A DNA stretch of 23,201 nucleotides. It comes from a virus. The stretch lies in the IMG/VR virus record IMGVR_UViG_3300025647_000281, positions 1 through 23,201 of that record; one strand, written 5' to 3'. This document shows, one piece after another, positions 1-7,683 of this stretch (positions are counted from its first letter, which is position 1; each line of letters begins with the position of its first letter). The translations under genes were made by a program, and so were the position numbers. The notes under the pieces were generated by a model. It had not been told where the DNA came from and did not search any database. It worked only from the letters and a program-made list of their open reading frames with translations.

Positions 1-3
1 TAC

Positions 4-459
4 TTAGAAGCCAAACCTTTTTAATAATCTAAATATAAACATTAAGAAAGCTAGCCCTAAGAATATATACAATATTATAATTGGTTTAAACTGTGTATCT
101 TTAGTTTTTTCTTCTTCTATTAATTCCTCTTTTTTATTCTCTTCTTTATTTATAAAATACTTTTTAAGTATATCTAATTCAGATTCTAAACATTCTATTC
201 GTTGAGCTCCATCTTTATCATAAACAACACGTAAAGTATTAGTCCCATAAATGTTTTTATTTTTAACCTCTATTATAGTATCTTTAAAAGTTATTTTAGG
301 TACCTCATATGTTATTACAGAACCTTCTCGTTTTATTATTTCAACCCCAACTTCAGAAGATTTTGTATTTGTTTCAGTATTTAATTCTGAACTCTTTTTG
401 TTTTTCATAGTAGAACAACTACATATTAAAACAAGTAATATTACTAATATATTTTTCAT
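4..459 (-). CDS. Candidate unimolecular spanin (lipoprotein with C-terminal membrane anchor)
   Basis: A 151-residue protein built like a u-spanin. The N-terminus is a lipoprotein signal peptide (residues 1-14, hydrophobic ILVILLVLI) with a lipobox ICSC, making Cys15 the likely lipidated residue. A polar, charged linker follows (about 16-124, Glu/Lys-rich at 105-122). A hydrophobic segment (about 125-145) then ends in LLKRFGF, whose positive charge predicts a cytoplasmic C-terminus. Such a protein would tie the outer membrane to the inner membrane across the periplasm, the layout known from phage T1 gp11, which fuses the two membranes in the last step of lysis. It is the next gene after the amidase, which supports a lysis role. 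I see no sequence similarity to a named spanin, so the call rests on topology and position. It could instead be an unrelated phage lipoprotein. The gene ends at the window edge with a complete stop codon. Confidence 0.6.
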   Translation of the reverse strand: MKNILVILLVLICSCSTMKNKKSSELNTETNTKSSEVGVEIIKREGSVITYEVPKITFKDTIIEVKNKNIYGTNTLRVVYDKDGAQRIECLESELDILKKYFINKEENKKEELIEEEKTKDTQFKPIIILYIFLGLAFLMFIFRLLKRFGF

Positions 460-474
460 AGTTTAAAATATTAA

Positions 475-521
475 GTCGATGTCCAGCTAGAGTAAACAAA
501 CAAACATCTAACTGGACCGAC
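475..521 (-). other. Strong intergenic hairpin between amidase and spanin genes
   Basis: The 65-nt gap between these two genes is mostly one hairpin. The arms at 481-491 and 507-517 pair over 11 positions, with one G-U wobble in the minus-strand RNA. After a two-base AT bulge, an outer 4-bp stem (475-478 with 518-521) extends it. The 15-nt loop reads TGTTTGTTTGTTTAC on the minus strand. The hairpin starts three bases after the amidase stop codon. It is followed by TTAATATTTTAAAC and not by a clean U-tract, so it is a poor classical terminator. It may attenuate, protect the 3' end of the upstream message, or limit spanin translation. Confidence 0.6.
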
Positions 522-524
522 TAA

Positions 525-1145
525 TTAATCTTTATAAAAATCTTTTCCGAATTTCTTAACATTAGGGTTTGTTATAATACCTAATTTAACTAATTGTTTA
601 TAACCTAAAGTTCCAGGACATGTTTTACTTGTATTTGGATTATCACAATGACCACGTATACCTTTAATTTTTAATGTTAAACACATCTCATCTGTTAAAG
701 CTTTTAATGTTTTTATAGCATCATCATCTATTTCTTTATAGTCAAAATCGCCTATTAAACATATACCTATACTTTTTGAATTTTGCCCAGAATTATGATA
801 TGTTATTTGCTCTAAATGATTACCTAAATATAAATCACCATTATTTCTTATTAAAGCATGATAACCTATACCAGGCCAATTATGACCATCAACATGCCAT
901 ATAGCCATATTATTTACTTTATAGTCTTCAACAGTAGCACTACAGTGAATATCTATCCATAAACTATCTTTTAATAATTCTCTAGACGAATACTCTTTTG
1001 ATATATTCTTTTTTAAAGCTACTTTTTCTAATTCAAAAGTTGTTCCGTCTGATTTAATTATTTCTTCTCCTGTTCCGTTAAATATACTTATTCCTAAACC
1101 TGATATTGCTGTTATTATTAATAACCAACCTCTTGCTTTTTTCAT
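525..1145 (-). CDS. N-acetylmuramoyl-L-alanine amidase endolysin (T7 lysozyme/Amidase_2 type) with N-terminal hydrophobic anchor
   Basis: A 206-residue zinc amidase that would cut the bond between N-acetylmuramic acid and L-alanine in peptidoglycan to release progeny phage. The catalytic set of T7 lysozyme is visible: zinc ligands His67 (IHCSAT), His165 (RGHCD) and Cys176 (SKTCPG), with Tyr95 (GYHALI) and Lys174 at the positions of the T7 catalytic Tyr and Lys. The core spans about residues 60-190. Unlike the cytoplasmic T7 enzyme it has an N-terminal hydrophobic stretch (about 6-23, rich in Gly, Ala and Ser) after MKKARG. A 40-residue linker leads to the catalytic domain. The stretch could be a Sec signal peptide or a signal-arrest-release (SAR) anchor, so export may not need a large-hole holin. 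It sits 11 nt after the preceding membrane-protein gene and just before the candidate spanin. Confidence 0.92.
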   Translation of the reverse strand: MKKARGWLLIITAISGLGISIFNGTGEEIIKSDGTTFELEKVALKKNISKEYSSRELLKDSLWIDIHCSATVEDYKVNNMAIWHVDGHNWPGIGYHALIRNNGDLYLGNHLEQITYHNSGQNSKSIGICLIGDFDYKEIDDDAIKTLKALTDEMCLTLKIKGIRGHCDNPNTSKTCPGTLGYKQLVKLGIITNPNVKKFGKDFYKD

Positions 1146-1156
1146 ATTTTTATTTT

Positions 1157-1864
1157 TTAATTTAATACTTTTTCTAAAGAAGGCTTTATTGTCCCTTCGT
1201 ATTGTGTTTTAATAAAAGCATCTTCTATTTTTGTAAAATCAAAACTAGTATGAGTTGCTAAGCTACTGTATATTAAAAAGTCGTTATCATCGTCAATAGG
1301 TTTTCTAGCTAAAAACTTTATTCTACTAAAAGTAACGCCTTCTATCTCATAGAAAGATTTTAAAAGACTAGATTCACTCATACTTTCAGTTTTAAGATTA
1401 ACTATACCAACTCTTTCAGCTTTATATAGAATATCTCTGTAGTCTTCGTCTATTTCTATGTTTTTGTACCTATTTATAGCATTTATTTTATACTTATTGC
1501 TATTATGCTGTTCAAATACAACGTTTATTATGTTAAAAGAATCTTTACCATTTTTAGCTATTAAAATTAAAAATCTATCGGCTTTAGTAAAATTAAATAT
1601 TCTTTGTACAGAATTACTTAATTCATTAAAAAATGGCAAGTCAAATATTCTATCTAGGAAATCAAGTTTTATTATAACCTCGCTATGTTTTTTTTCTAAA
1701 GATTCTATTTCTTTTTTAAGTAAATCTATTTCAAGCAATCTTAGCTCTTCATCTTGTTTTTCTTTTCTTTTATCATATTTTTTTTTGAATAAGTCTAAAC
1801 CTATTATTATAGGTGTTATGTACCCTATTACAGTGAAAGCTTTGTTTAATAGTTCAATGTTCAT
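1157..1864 (-). CDS. Membrane-anchored coiled-coil protein with possible GAF-like domain; holin-position gene
   Basis: A 235-residue protein of unproven function. Residues about 8-26 are hydrophobic (FTVIGYITPIIIGLDLF) and are followed by a very basic run (KKKYDKRKEK), so the protein should be anchored with its bulk in the cytoplasm. Residues 30-68 are a charged predicted coiled coil. Residues about 75-235 have the rhythm of a GAF-type sensory fold: RIFNFTKADRFLILIAKNGK near 88, VGIVNL and GVTFSRIKFLARKPID later, then a C-terminal helix. The GAF reading is pattern recognition, not a database match. It lies immediately upstream of the amidase, where a holin is expected, and no other holin candidate is present in the window. 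It may be a single-segment holin, a lysis regulator, or unrelated. Confidence 0.45.
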   Translation of the reverse strand: MNIELLNKAFTVIGYITPIIIGLDLFKKKYDKRKEKQDEELRLLEIDLLKKEIESLEKKHSEVIIKLDFLDRIFDLPFFNELSNSVQRIFNFTKADRFLILIAKNGKDSFNIINVVFEQHNSNKYKINAINRYKNIEIDEDYRDILYKAERVGIVNLKTESMSESSLLKSFYEIEGVTFSRIKFLARKPIDDDNDFLIYSSLATHTSFDFTKIEDAFIKTQYEGTIKPSLEKVLN

Positions 1865-1910
1865 TTATTTGTTTTTTAATATTAAAAAATACCCTCATAA
1901 TTTTTAACAT
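1854..1910 (-). CDS. Possible 18-codon leader ORF upstream of the lysis genes
   Basis: An ATG-initiated ORF reads MLKIMRVFFNIKKQINEH and ends at a TGA that lies 11 nt inside the next gene. Its start is preceded by AGGAG at a 5-nt spacing. This is the best Shine-Dalgarno-like site I noticed in a window where other genes use A-rich leaders. The peptide is basic and amphipathic in appearance. Termination next to the downstream ATG could couple translation of the membrane-protein gene. At this length it may be chance; confidence is low. Confidence 0.22.
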   Translation of the reverse strand: MLKIMRVFFNIKKQINEH

Positions 1911-1928
1911 TTACACTCCTATTATTAT

Positions 1929-2001
1929 AAAGCGGCTTCGACAAGTAGATTAATAGCTTGCTTCCACACAGTTAAATTAATGTTGAGTTACCAGCCGCTT
2001 T
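1929..2001 (-). other. 73-nt intergenic inverted-repeat element between tail and lysis modules
   Basis: A perfect 9-bp inverted repeat (AAAGCGGCT at 1929-1937, AGCCGCTTT at 1993-2001) closes a 55-nt loop in the 158-nt gap between the 93-residue gene and the lysis genes. It is markedly more GC-rich than its surroundings. A smaller CAAG/CTTG pairing (1958-1961 region with 1941-1945 region) could form inside the loop. On the plus strand the right arm runs into TTTTT. On the transcribed minus strand it is followed by ATAATAAT, so it is not a textbook terminator for the late transcript. The size is tRNA-like, but no T-loop or anticodon arm can be drawn. A structured RNA or attenuator is the best reading. 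Confidence 0.45.
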
Positions 2002-2022
2002 TTATTATTAATAATTATAAAC

Positions 2023-2304
2023 TTAATGTTCTTTTTCCTTTAAGTCATTTATGAATTTTCTTCTAACAGTTACCTGCATTATAAAACGAATTATTTGTTC
2101 ATAACTAGGTTCTAAATTAAATCTACAAAAATTAACCACTTCTTCATAAGTTGGTTTAATTAAAAATCCGCTATTAAAGTAAACTAAAGACACTGTGTTT
2201 AAAGCTTGTTTCATTTCGCTTGTGAAGTTTTCAAAAATGAAATTATTCCTTAAATTAGCTTTTTTAATAATAGTTTTGTCCTCTTTTGTTAATGAGTATT
2301 TCAT
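2023..2304 (-). CDS. Hypothetical protein, 93 residues
   Basis: I do not recognise this small protein. It is complete, begins MKYSLTKEDKTIIKKA, and looks mostly helical with a basic C-terminal part (VRRKFINDLKEKEH). It has no signal peptide, no membrane segment and no visible catalytic motif. The start is four bases after the stop of the large fibre gene, so it belongs to the same transcription unit. It is the last gene before the structured gap that leads into the lysis module. Its position after the fibre would fit a fibre assembly chaperone or a small accessory tail protein, but nothing in the sequence shows this. Confidence 0.7.
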   Translation of the reverse strand: MKYSLTKEDKTIIKKANLRNNFIFENFTSEMKQALNTVSLVYFNSGFLIKPTYEEVVNFCRFNLEPSYEQIIRFIMQVTVRRKFINDLKEKEH

Positions 2305-2308
2305 ATAT

Positions 2309-4981
2309 TTATGGGTATATTCTTATTGATAAACTGGTGTTATCTAATTTTCCATCAATTAAAGAACCAGTATTAAATGACCTACATTTTATTATTATTC
2401 TATTAGAAAAAGCGTGAAAATAAGCCCAAGTTACAGAATCAGCGCTTGTTGTTGATTGACTAATAAAAATTTGTATTTTATCTTCATCAATAGTGTTATC
2501 TGGCTCTACTGCATAATAACCAGCTGATATTCTAATTAAAGAAAAATTCAAACCAGTGCTGTTTTCTAAAACATTAATAACAGATGGGTCTTGTGTGCCT
2601 GACTGGGTTAATATTATCGAGTATTCAGAATAAGATTTACCTATATTAGCTATAGGTAATTTAGTTCCATCATCTATTAATACGTTTGTGCCATCACCAT
2701 CTTTTGTTTCAAATGATTTAGCTTTTGCTGGCCCATCTATATTTACAGGACTTTCATTAAACCCTAAATTAATAGGTCTTGCAACAGCACCACTATTTTG
2801 AATATTAAGTGCATTGCTATCATCTAACCATATATAACCACTTTGACCAGATGTATTTTTAAATTTAAAACCACCTTGGCTTCCCCATGTAGCAGTTTTT
2901 GAAATAATAGTTAATTCTGATAAAAATACTTTCCTACCGTTTATATTTTCATTTACAGACCCTGTGGAACGTACAAAATTAGATGCAGCTAATCCTCCTA
3001 ATAAAGCCGCATTTATGTCTGTAATGTTTTCACCGTTACCATAAAATCTTAAAGCTGTTATGTTTCCGTTTTTATTTAAAATTATATCATCCCCAACTTC
3101 AATAACCTCAGAAACATAAAGACCTAAATCAGTTAAAACTTTAAATTTATAAGCTGGACTATGAACTTCAATATCACCATTATCGGCTGTTATATATTGT
3201 ATATCCCCAGCTATATCTGAAAGTATAATAGGTTTGTTATTCATTAACAATTTAGAATCAACATACAAACTACCGTTCAGTAAAAATGAACCTTTATATA
3301 CACCTTGTATAGGTGTATCTAAATTTGATTTTAAGTGACAATTATAAAAAATTAAATCATCTTTATCAGTAGATATATTTATAGCTATTGGCGAATTGTC
3401 TGGTGCAAAGATATTAGAATTGTAAATTCTTATAGAACCACTTGAAGCTCTTTCTATAGGATTTGTACCTGTTGATTCTATTAATTTTATAAAGCAGTTT
3501 ATTATGCCACCGTCATTCTCTAAAACATAACCTAAACTTGTTGCGTGATTACCATATAGGTTCATTACACTGTTTACATCTATGTTATCAAAAGTACCGT
3601 CTTTAGATTTGTAGTCATTAAAATTAGCGTTAATTATTGAACCACCTAATAACGAGTCAGAAGTTCTAATACATACAGAATTATCAGAAATCAGAGCATC
3701 TCCTTCTATATTCAAATATGTTGAGTTAGATATATCAATACATTGTGTTCCGCCTGAAAGACCATCATTTACAATAGTTACATAACCTGTAATGTTTACG
3801 ATTTGCCCTTTATCAGTTGAATTATAAATAACACCTCCTACTGAAGAGCTTTTTAGTACACAGCCTATTTCAAAATGAATATTTAAGTCTTTTATTAAAT
3901 TAATTCTTGTTTCATAGATGCCTTTCTTAACATTTATATAATCACCTTCATCAAAATCATCTATAGCTAAATCTAAAGCAGCACCATAAGCTAAACTTGT
4001 GTTTGATAATGGCTCATAATAATTAGGTATACCTTTTTTATATAATGTTACTAATTCAGTATCTGCTTTAACAGATTTATATGATGAAAAGCTAAAATCT
4101 AATAAATCGTCTAAATCAACAAAATCTACATCATATTCAGCTGCTCCAAGACTTACTTGAACATAATAAGTATTAACTATACTAAAGCTTAAGCCTAAAG
4201 CTCCAATCCATTTTTGCTTTGTTTTGTTAAATATGCTTATAGAAAAATCACCTAAAGAATCATCTAAGTCTTTCATTCCAATTAAGTACTGAGAAAAATT
4301 AGCGTCAAATACTATAGACTCTATTTTATTAGTTAAATCGTTATATTTAACTTTTACAAAAGGTGAATTAACTTCAGTTATAGCTGAACTTGTAACATCT
4401 GATACTTGAAAAGTTTTATTAACTTGGTATTGAGGAATACCTCCTACTTGGTCTTCAGTTAATAAATCATAATCTGTAAATATCACTCCTGTTGAAGTAC
4501 CCATATAAACATAATAAGCAACAACATTTTCACCTATTCTAGGGTCTCCACTAGCATCTATAACTTTTTGAAGATAACCAGTATTTTGATTTCCTTGGTC
4601 AGCCTGCATATCAGCAACTGTAGCATACTCATTTTCTACAGGTCTATTTACAGGTAAAGCTCCTACTGATATATATCCAGTTCCTGTCCATCTAAACAAA
4701 GTGTTAAATGAAGAATCTATATATATTACATTACTTACACCTATAGCTGGAAACTCTGAGAAACTAGAAAATTCCTGAACTGAATCATCAAATATACCGT
4801 TAAGCAATTGATTAACGCTAAGCTTAAATGTTTTATTTAAGTCTTGAAAATATACAGCTATTTTATCTTCGTTAATATTTATAACCCTAGTAGGATTATC
4901 TAAATCGTTTATGCTTTTAGCATTATCTAAAATAGCAGATATAGCTAAAGCATTTTCTTGTACTTGTTGTTCTAAACTCAT
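2309..4981 (-). CDS. Tail fibre or spike with right-handed beta-helix (receptor-binding candidate)
   Basis: An 890-residue protein probably on the tail tip that contacts the host surface. Residues 1-60 are a short helical, virion-proximal part (QQVQENALAISAILDNA). Around 83-107 is the phage fibre motif VIYIDSSFNTLFRWTGTGYI. Residues about 330-600 look like a pectin-lyase-type parallel beta-helix: DLAIDDFDEGDYINVKKGIY opens it, and many short Ile/Asn-rich strands follow (IVNITGYVTIV, SIRIYNSNIF). Around 658-686 is a fibre-like segment (ALLGGLAASNFVRSTG, then NINGRKVF). Residues about 780-890 form a beta-rich C-terminal head domain. A beta-helix of this kind may only be structural or may degrade surface polysaccharide; I cannot identify catalytic residues. 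The start is two bases after the preceding stop. Confidence 0.75.
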   Translation of the reverse strand: MSLEQQVQENALAISAILDNAKSINDLDNPTRVININEDKIAVYFQDLNKTFKLSVNQLLNGIFDDSVQEFSSFSEFPAIGVSNVIYIDSSFNTLFRWTGTGYISVGALPVNRPVENEYATVADMQADQGNQNTGYLQKVIDASGDPRIGENVVAYYVYMGTSTGVIFTDYDLLTEDQVGGIPQYQVNKTFQVSDVTSSAITEVNSPFVKVKYNDLTNKIESIVFDANFSQYLIGMKDLDDSLGDFSISIFNKTKQKWIGALGLSFSIVNTYYVQVSLGAAEYDVDFVDLDDLLDFSFSSYKSVKADTELVTLYKKGIPNYYEPLSNTSLAYGAALDLAIDDFDEGDYINVKKGIYETRINLIKDLNIHFEIGCVLKSSSVGGVIYNSTDKGQIVNITGYVTIVNDGLSGGTQCIDISNSTYLNIEGDALISDNSVCIRTSDSLLGGSIINANFNDYKSKDGTFDNIDVNSVMNLYGNHATSLGYVLENDGGIINCFIKLIESTGTNPIERASSGSIRIYNSNIFAPDNSPIAINISTDKDDLIFYNCHLKSNLDTPIQGVYKGSFLLNGSLYVDSKLLMNNKPIILSDIAGDIQYITADNGDIEVHSPAYKFKVLTDLGLYVSEVIEVGDDIILNKNGNITALRFYGNGENITDINAALLGGLAASNFVRSTGSVNENINGRKVFLSELTIISKTATWGSQGGFKFKNTSGQSGYIWLDDSNALNIQNSGAVARPINLGFNESPVNIDGPAKAKSFETKDGDGTNVLIDDGTKLPIANIGKSYSEYSIILTQSGTQDPSVINVLENSTGLNFSLIRISAGYYAVEPDNTIDEDKIQIFISQSTTSADSVTWAYFHAFSNRIIIKCRSFNTGSLIDGKLDNTSLSIRIYP

Positions 4982-4983
4982 TT

Positions 4984-7674
4984 TTAAGATTTTAAAAAGC
5001 TTCCGCTATCAATTATAAAGCTAGGTATATCTAAACCTCCATAAGTAATATCAAAGCCTGTGTTATTATTATTAGTATTATTATAGTTTACTCCGTTTTT
5101 AATTAAATCAGCTTTTATACCTTCTAAATTAGTGTTGTCTTCATTATCTATAGTTAAAGATGAAGCTTTAACATAACCTAATCCATTTATAAATAAGTTT
5201 TCACAGCTTAAAGCTATAGCTAGTCTAAGAGCAAAATTTCTTGGTATAAAATCAAATATATAAGTATTACCATCATTAAGAGTTGAAGATATAACGTTAG
5301 CACTTAAATCAGTTATATTGTTTTCTATCTCATCTACTATGTATGGTTTAACATGCAACAAAGGAACTCTTATAAAATTCTGTATTCCAGTTTTATAAAA
5401 TATATCTCTGTTGTTATCATTATAATATCTTATAGCAACTGTATTTTCCCACTTTACTTTAACTTCTATATTTTCACTTATATAGTAAACAGGAGGAAAA
5501 ACTGAATCTTCAAAGTTTATTATTAAATCATATAAACCAATTCCAAATAAACTCCAATCTATTGTAAATTCAAAAACATTAAAGTCTAAAACATTATATA
5601 AACTACTAGCTATAGCTTGATAAGGACCTGTAGTATTATAAAATATATAGTCTATTATTATTACTTTTTTATTTGTTTCTCTGTCGTATATTACGTCTTT
5701 GATTTCGTAACTACCTAAATTTATACCATTAATGTTCAATTCTAATATTTGACCAACTATAGCAAAATCAGGTAAATTTCCATTTAAAATATAATCTTCA
5801 CCAGTATCTAACCCTGACTCATCATAATAATTACCAGAAGTAAAAAATATTTTAGCTTCAGTATCACTATGTTTTTGTATAAAACAATCCATACTTTTAA
5901 ATAAGCCCATATTGTTAGATTTTTGAGCTAAAACAAGTTGAGTTTCAGTAACGTTGGTTCCATCTTCTCTTAATCTTACGCTTATATCATTATAAGAAGA
6001 TTTTATTTGTATTGTAGATTTATCGCATGTATTAAATGGTATATTTTGACAATACTTAAACTCAGCTAAAGATTGATAGTCAAAACTATTTTCATCGTTT
6101 CTATATATACTGCAGTCGTCAACATCTTCTTGCTTTATAAAACCAATTGAATTAGCTTCAGATATTTTTATAACTTTATTTCTACTACCATACACATTAA
6201 CAGTAGCTTGTAATAAAACTCTGCATCCTAACAATTCATCAGCTTTGTCTCTAACATATATTGTGTAATCACCTTCGATTTGGCCTGTAAACCTTGGGCT
6301 TGACTGCCAATTAAAACCATCAAGAGAATATTCAAAAGTTAATAGCGGGTTTGTTTCAGGTAGATAGTTATAAAACACCTGTAAGCTAGCTCCTGCTATA
6401 GATTGAACAATTTGAACGTAAAAATCTTCATTTTTTATTTTAGGAACTAAGTAAGGGTAAGCACCAGTTGGTCTTTCTATAATAGCTTCGTATTCACCAC
6501 TTGTGTTTTTTAATACTATAGAATATTGTATATCCCTAAGTAATTCTATTGAATATGGATTATCAGTATTAGAATCTGTTATTAATAAACCATTTATTAA
6601 TATTGTGTCGGCTACTTCAGATGTTTCTACTTCATATGTAAACTTATTACAAAAATCAACAGCTGTACTAGGTGTAGGTAAAACTGGTTCGTCTGCGGTT
6701 TCTACATAATCAATTAATCCTCCATCATTTAATTGAGCTCCTCTAAAATATACACCGTCAATTTCGTTTCCAGCCCAAGATCCATTCCCAGGATTACTTA
6801 ATAAATTTAATGATATTTCTAAAGAATCAAAAACTTCACTTGAAGTAAAAGTTAAACTACATCTATACCAACCATTAGTTTCGTTAGAAATGCTAAAACT
6901 ATCTAAAAATATATTTACTGCATCTCCATTACCAGTAACACCACCAGTTAATAAATCAAATGCACAGTAAGCTTGACTACCATCAATTGCTTTTACACCT
7001 AATATAATTTTACTTAAGCCAGCTTCTTTACAATAAGCAGAGAATGTTTTTGTTTGATTATCTTGTTCTATAATAACAGTCTGCTGAGTGTAATGTGATG
7101 TGAAAGTGCTATTAGCTATTATTTTATTTGAATAGTAAGATGTGCTATTGTATTGAATAGCATCTTCTTGTATTATAACATCTTTATTGTAATTTTCATT
7201 TATATAAGCACCTACACTTTCGCTTCTTATAAATCTGTTTTCTAGTGTAATTCCTGGTGAACCAGTAGAAGGCAATATCTTATCTCTTACTATTGTAAAA
7301 TCAGTAAACTCTATATTATCAATAACAGCTGTTATATTTGCTGTCCCTGAAAAATTACTAAAAGCAACTTGGTCATTAATAGCCTCTATTGTAACTACAT
7401 TATATTCTACAGTAATAATAAAAGTTCCTAAAGAATTAAAATCTATATTCCAAGCAGCTCTAAAGCTACTAGCTGATAGTGAACCAGCAGGAGAACCCAC
7501 TGTTGTTGGTGCTTGTATAACACCATTAGTACCTCTAGGTGACGTAATGAAAGTTTCAATGTAATCCCTGTACAATCCATTTGGAACACCGCCTGAATAA
7601 GAATCCATTCTAAAACTTACAACATCACCAGCAGAAGCCTCTTGATTAAATGTTATTGTTATTTTTGAAGCCAT
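4984..7674 (-). CDS. Large tail protein with carbohydrate-binding-like jelly-roll domain
   Basis: An 896-residue beta-rich structural protein. Residues 1-125 look like one or two immunoglobulin-like sandwiches (ITITFNQEASAGDVVSFRM). Residues about 175-330 match a domain common in phage tail fibres and resembling carbohydrate-binding modules: TFSAYCKEAG near 210, YCAFDLLTGGV near 236, NGWYRCSLTF at 267-276 and YFRGAQLNDGG near 309, ending in DYVETA. The remainder is further beta structure with several cysteines (CNKFTYEV, CRVLLQ, YRNDENSFDYQSLAEFKYCQ). It lies between the hub candidate and the beta-helix fibre, so a distal tail or receptor-contact role is likely. The exact position in the virion cannot be read from sequence. 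Confidence 0.65.
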   Translation of the reverse strand: MASKITITFNQEASAGDVVSFRMDSYSGGVPNGLYRDYIETFITSPRGTNGVIQAPTTVGSPAGSLSASSFRAAWNIDFNSLGTFIITVEYNVVTIEAINDQVAFSNFSGTANITAVIDNIEFTDFTIVRDKILPSTGSPGITLENRFIRSESVGAYINENYNKDVIIQEDAIQYNSTSYYSNKIIANSTFTSHYTQQTVIIEQDNQTKTFSAYCKEAGLSKIILGVKAIDGSQAYCAFDLLTGGVTGNGDAVNIFLDSFSISNETNGWYRCSLTFTSSEVFDSLEISLNLLSNPGNGSWAGNEIDGVYFRGAQLNDGGLIDYVETADEPVLPTPSTAVDFCNKFTYEVETSEVADTILINGLLITDSNTDNPYSIELLRDIQYSIVLKNTSGEYEAIIERPTGAYPYLVPKIKNEDFYVQIVQSIAGASLQVFYNYLPETNPLLTFEYSLDGFNWQSSPRFTGQIEGDYTIYVRDKADELLGCRVLLQATVNVYGSRNKVIKISEANSIGFIKQEDVDDCSIYRNDENSFDYQSLAEFKYCQNIPFNTCDKSTIQIKSSYNDISVRLREDGTNVTETQLVLAQKSNNMGLFKSMDCFIQKHSDTEAKIFFTSGNYYDESGLDTGEDYILNGNLPDFAIVGQILELNINGINLGSYEIKDVIYDRETNKKVIIIDYIFYNTTGPYQAIASSLYNVLDFNVFEFTIDWSLFGIGLYDLIINFEDSVFPPVYYISENIEVKVKWENTVAIRYYNDNNRDIFYKTGIQNFIRVPLLHVKPYIVDEIENNITDLSANVISSTLNDGNTYIFDFIPRNFALRLAIALSCENLFINGLGYVKASSLTIDNEDNTNLEGIKADLIKNGVNYNNTNNNNTGFDITYGGLDIPSFIIDSGSFLKS

Positions 7675-7683
7675 ATTATTTTT

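Noticed and set aside
1458-1907. Plus-strand ORF of 149 codons with hydrophobic sequence
   Set aside because: It is the reverse complement of the coiled-coil/GAF-like gene; its Ser/Leu/Phe-rich hydrophobic sequence is what AT-rich antisense frames produce.
1929-2001. tRNA gene suggested by a 73-nt span with a paired end stem
   Set aside because: Neither strand gives a T-loop, D-arm or anticodon arm of correct size; only the end stem pairs well.
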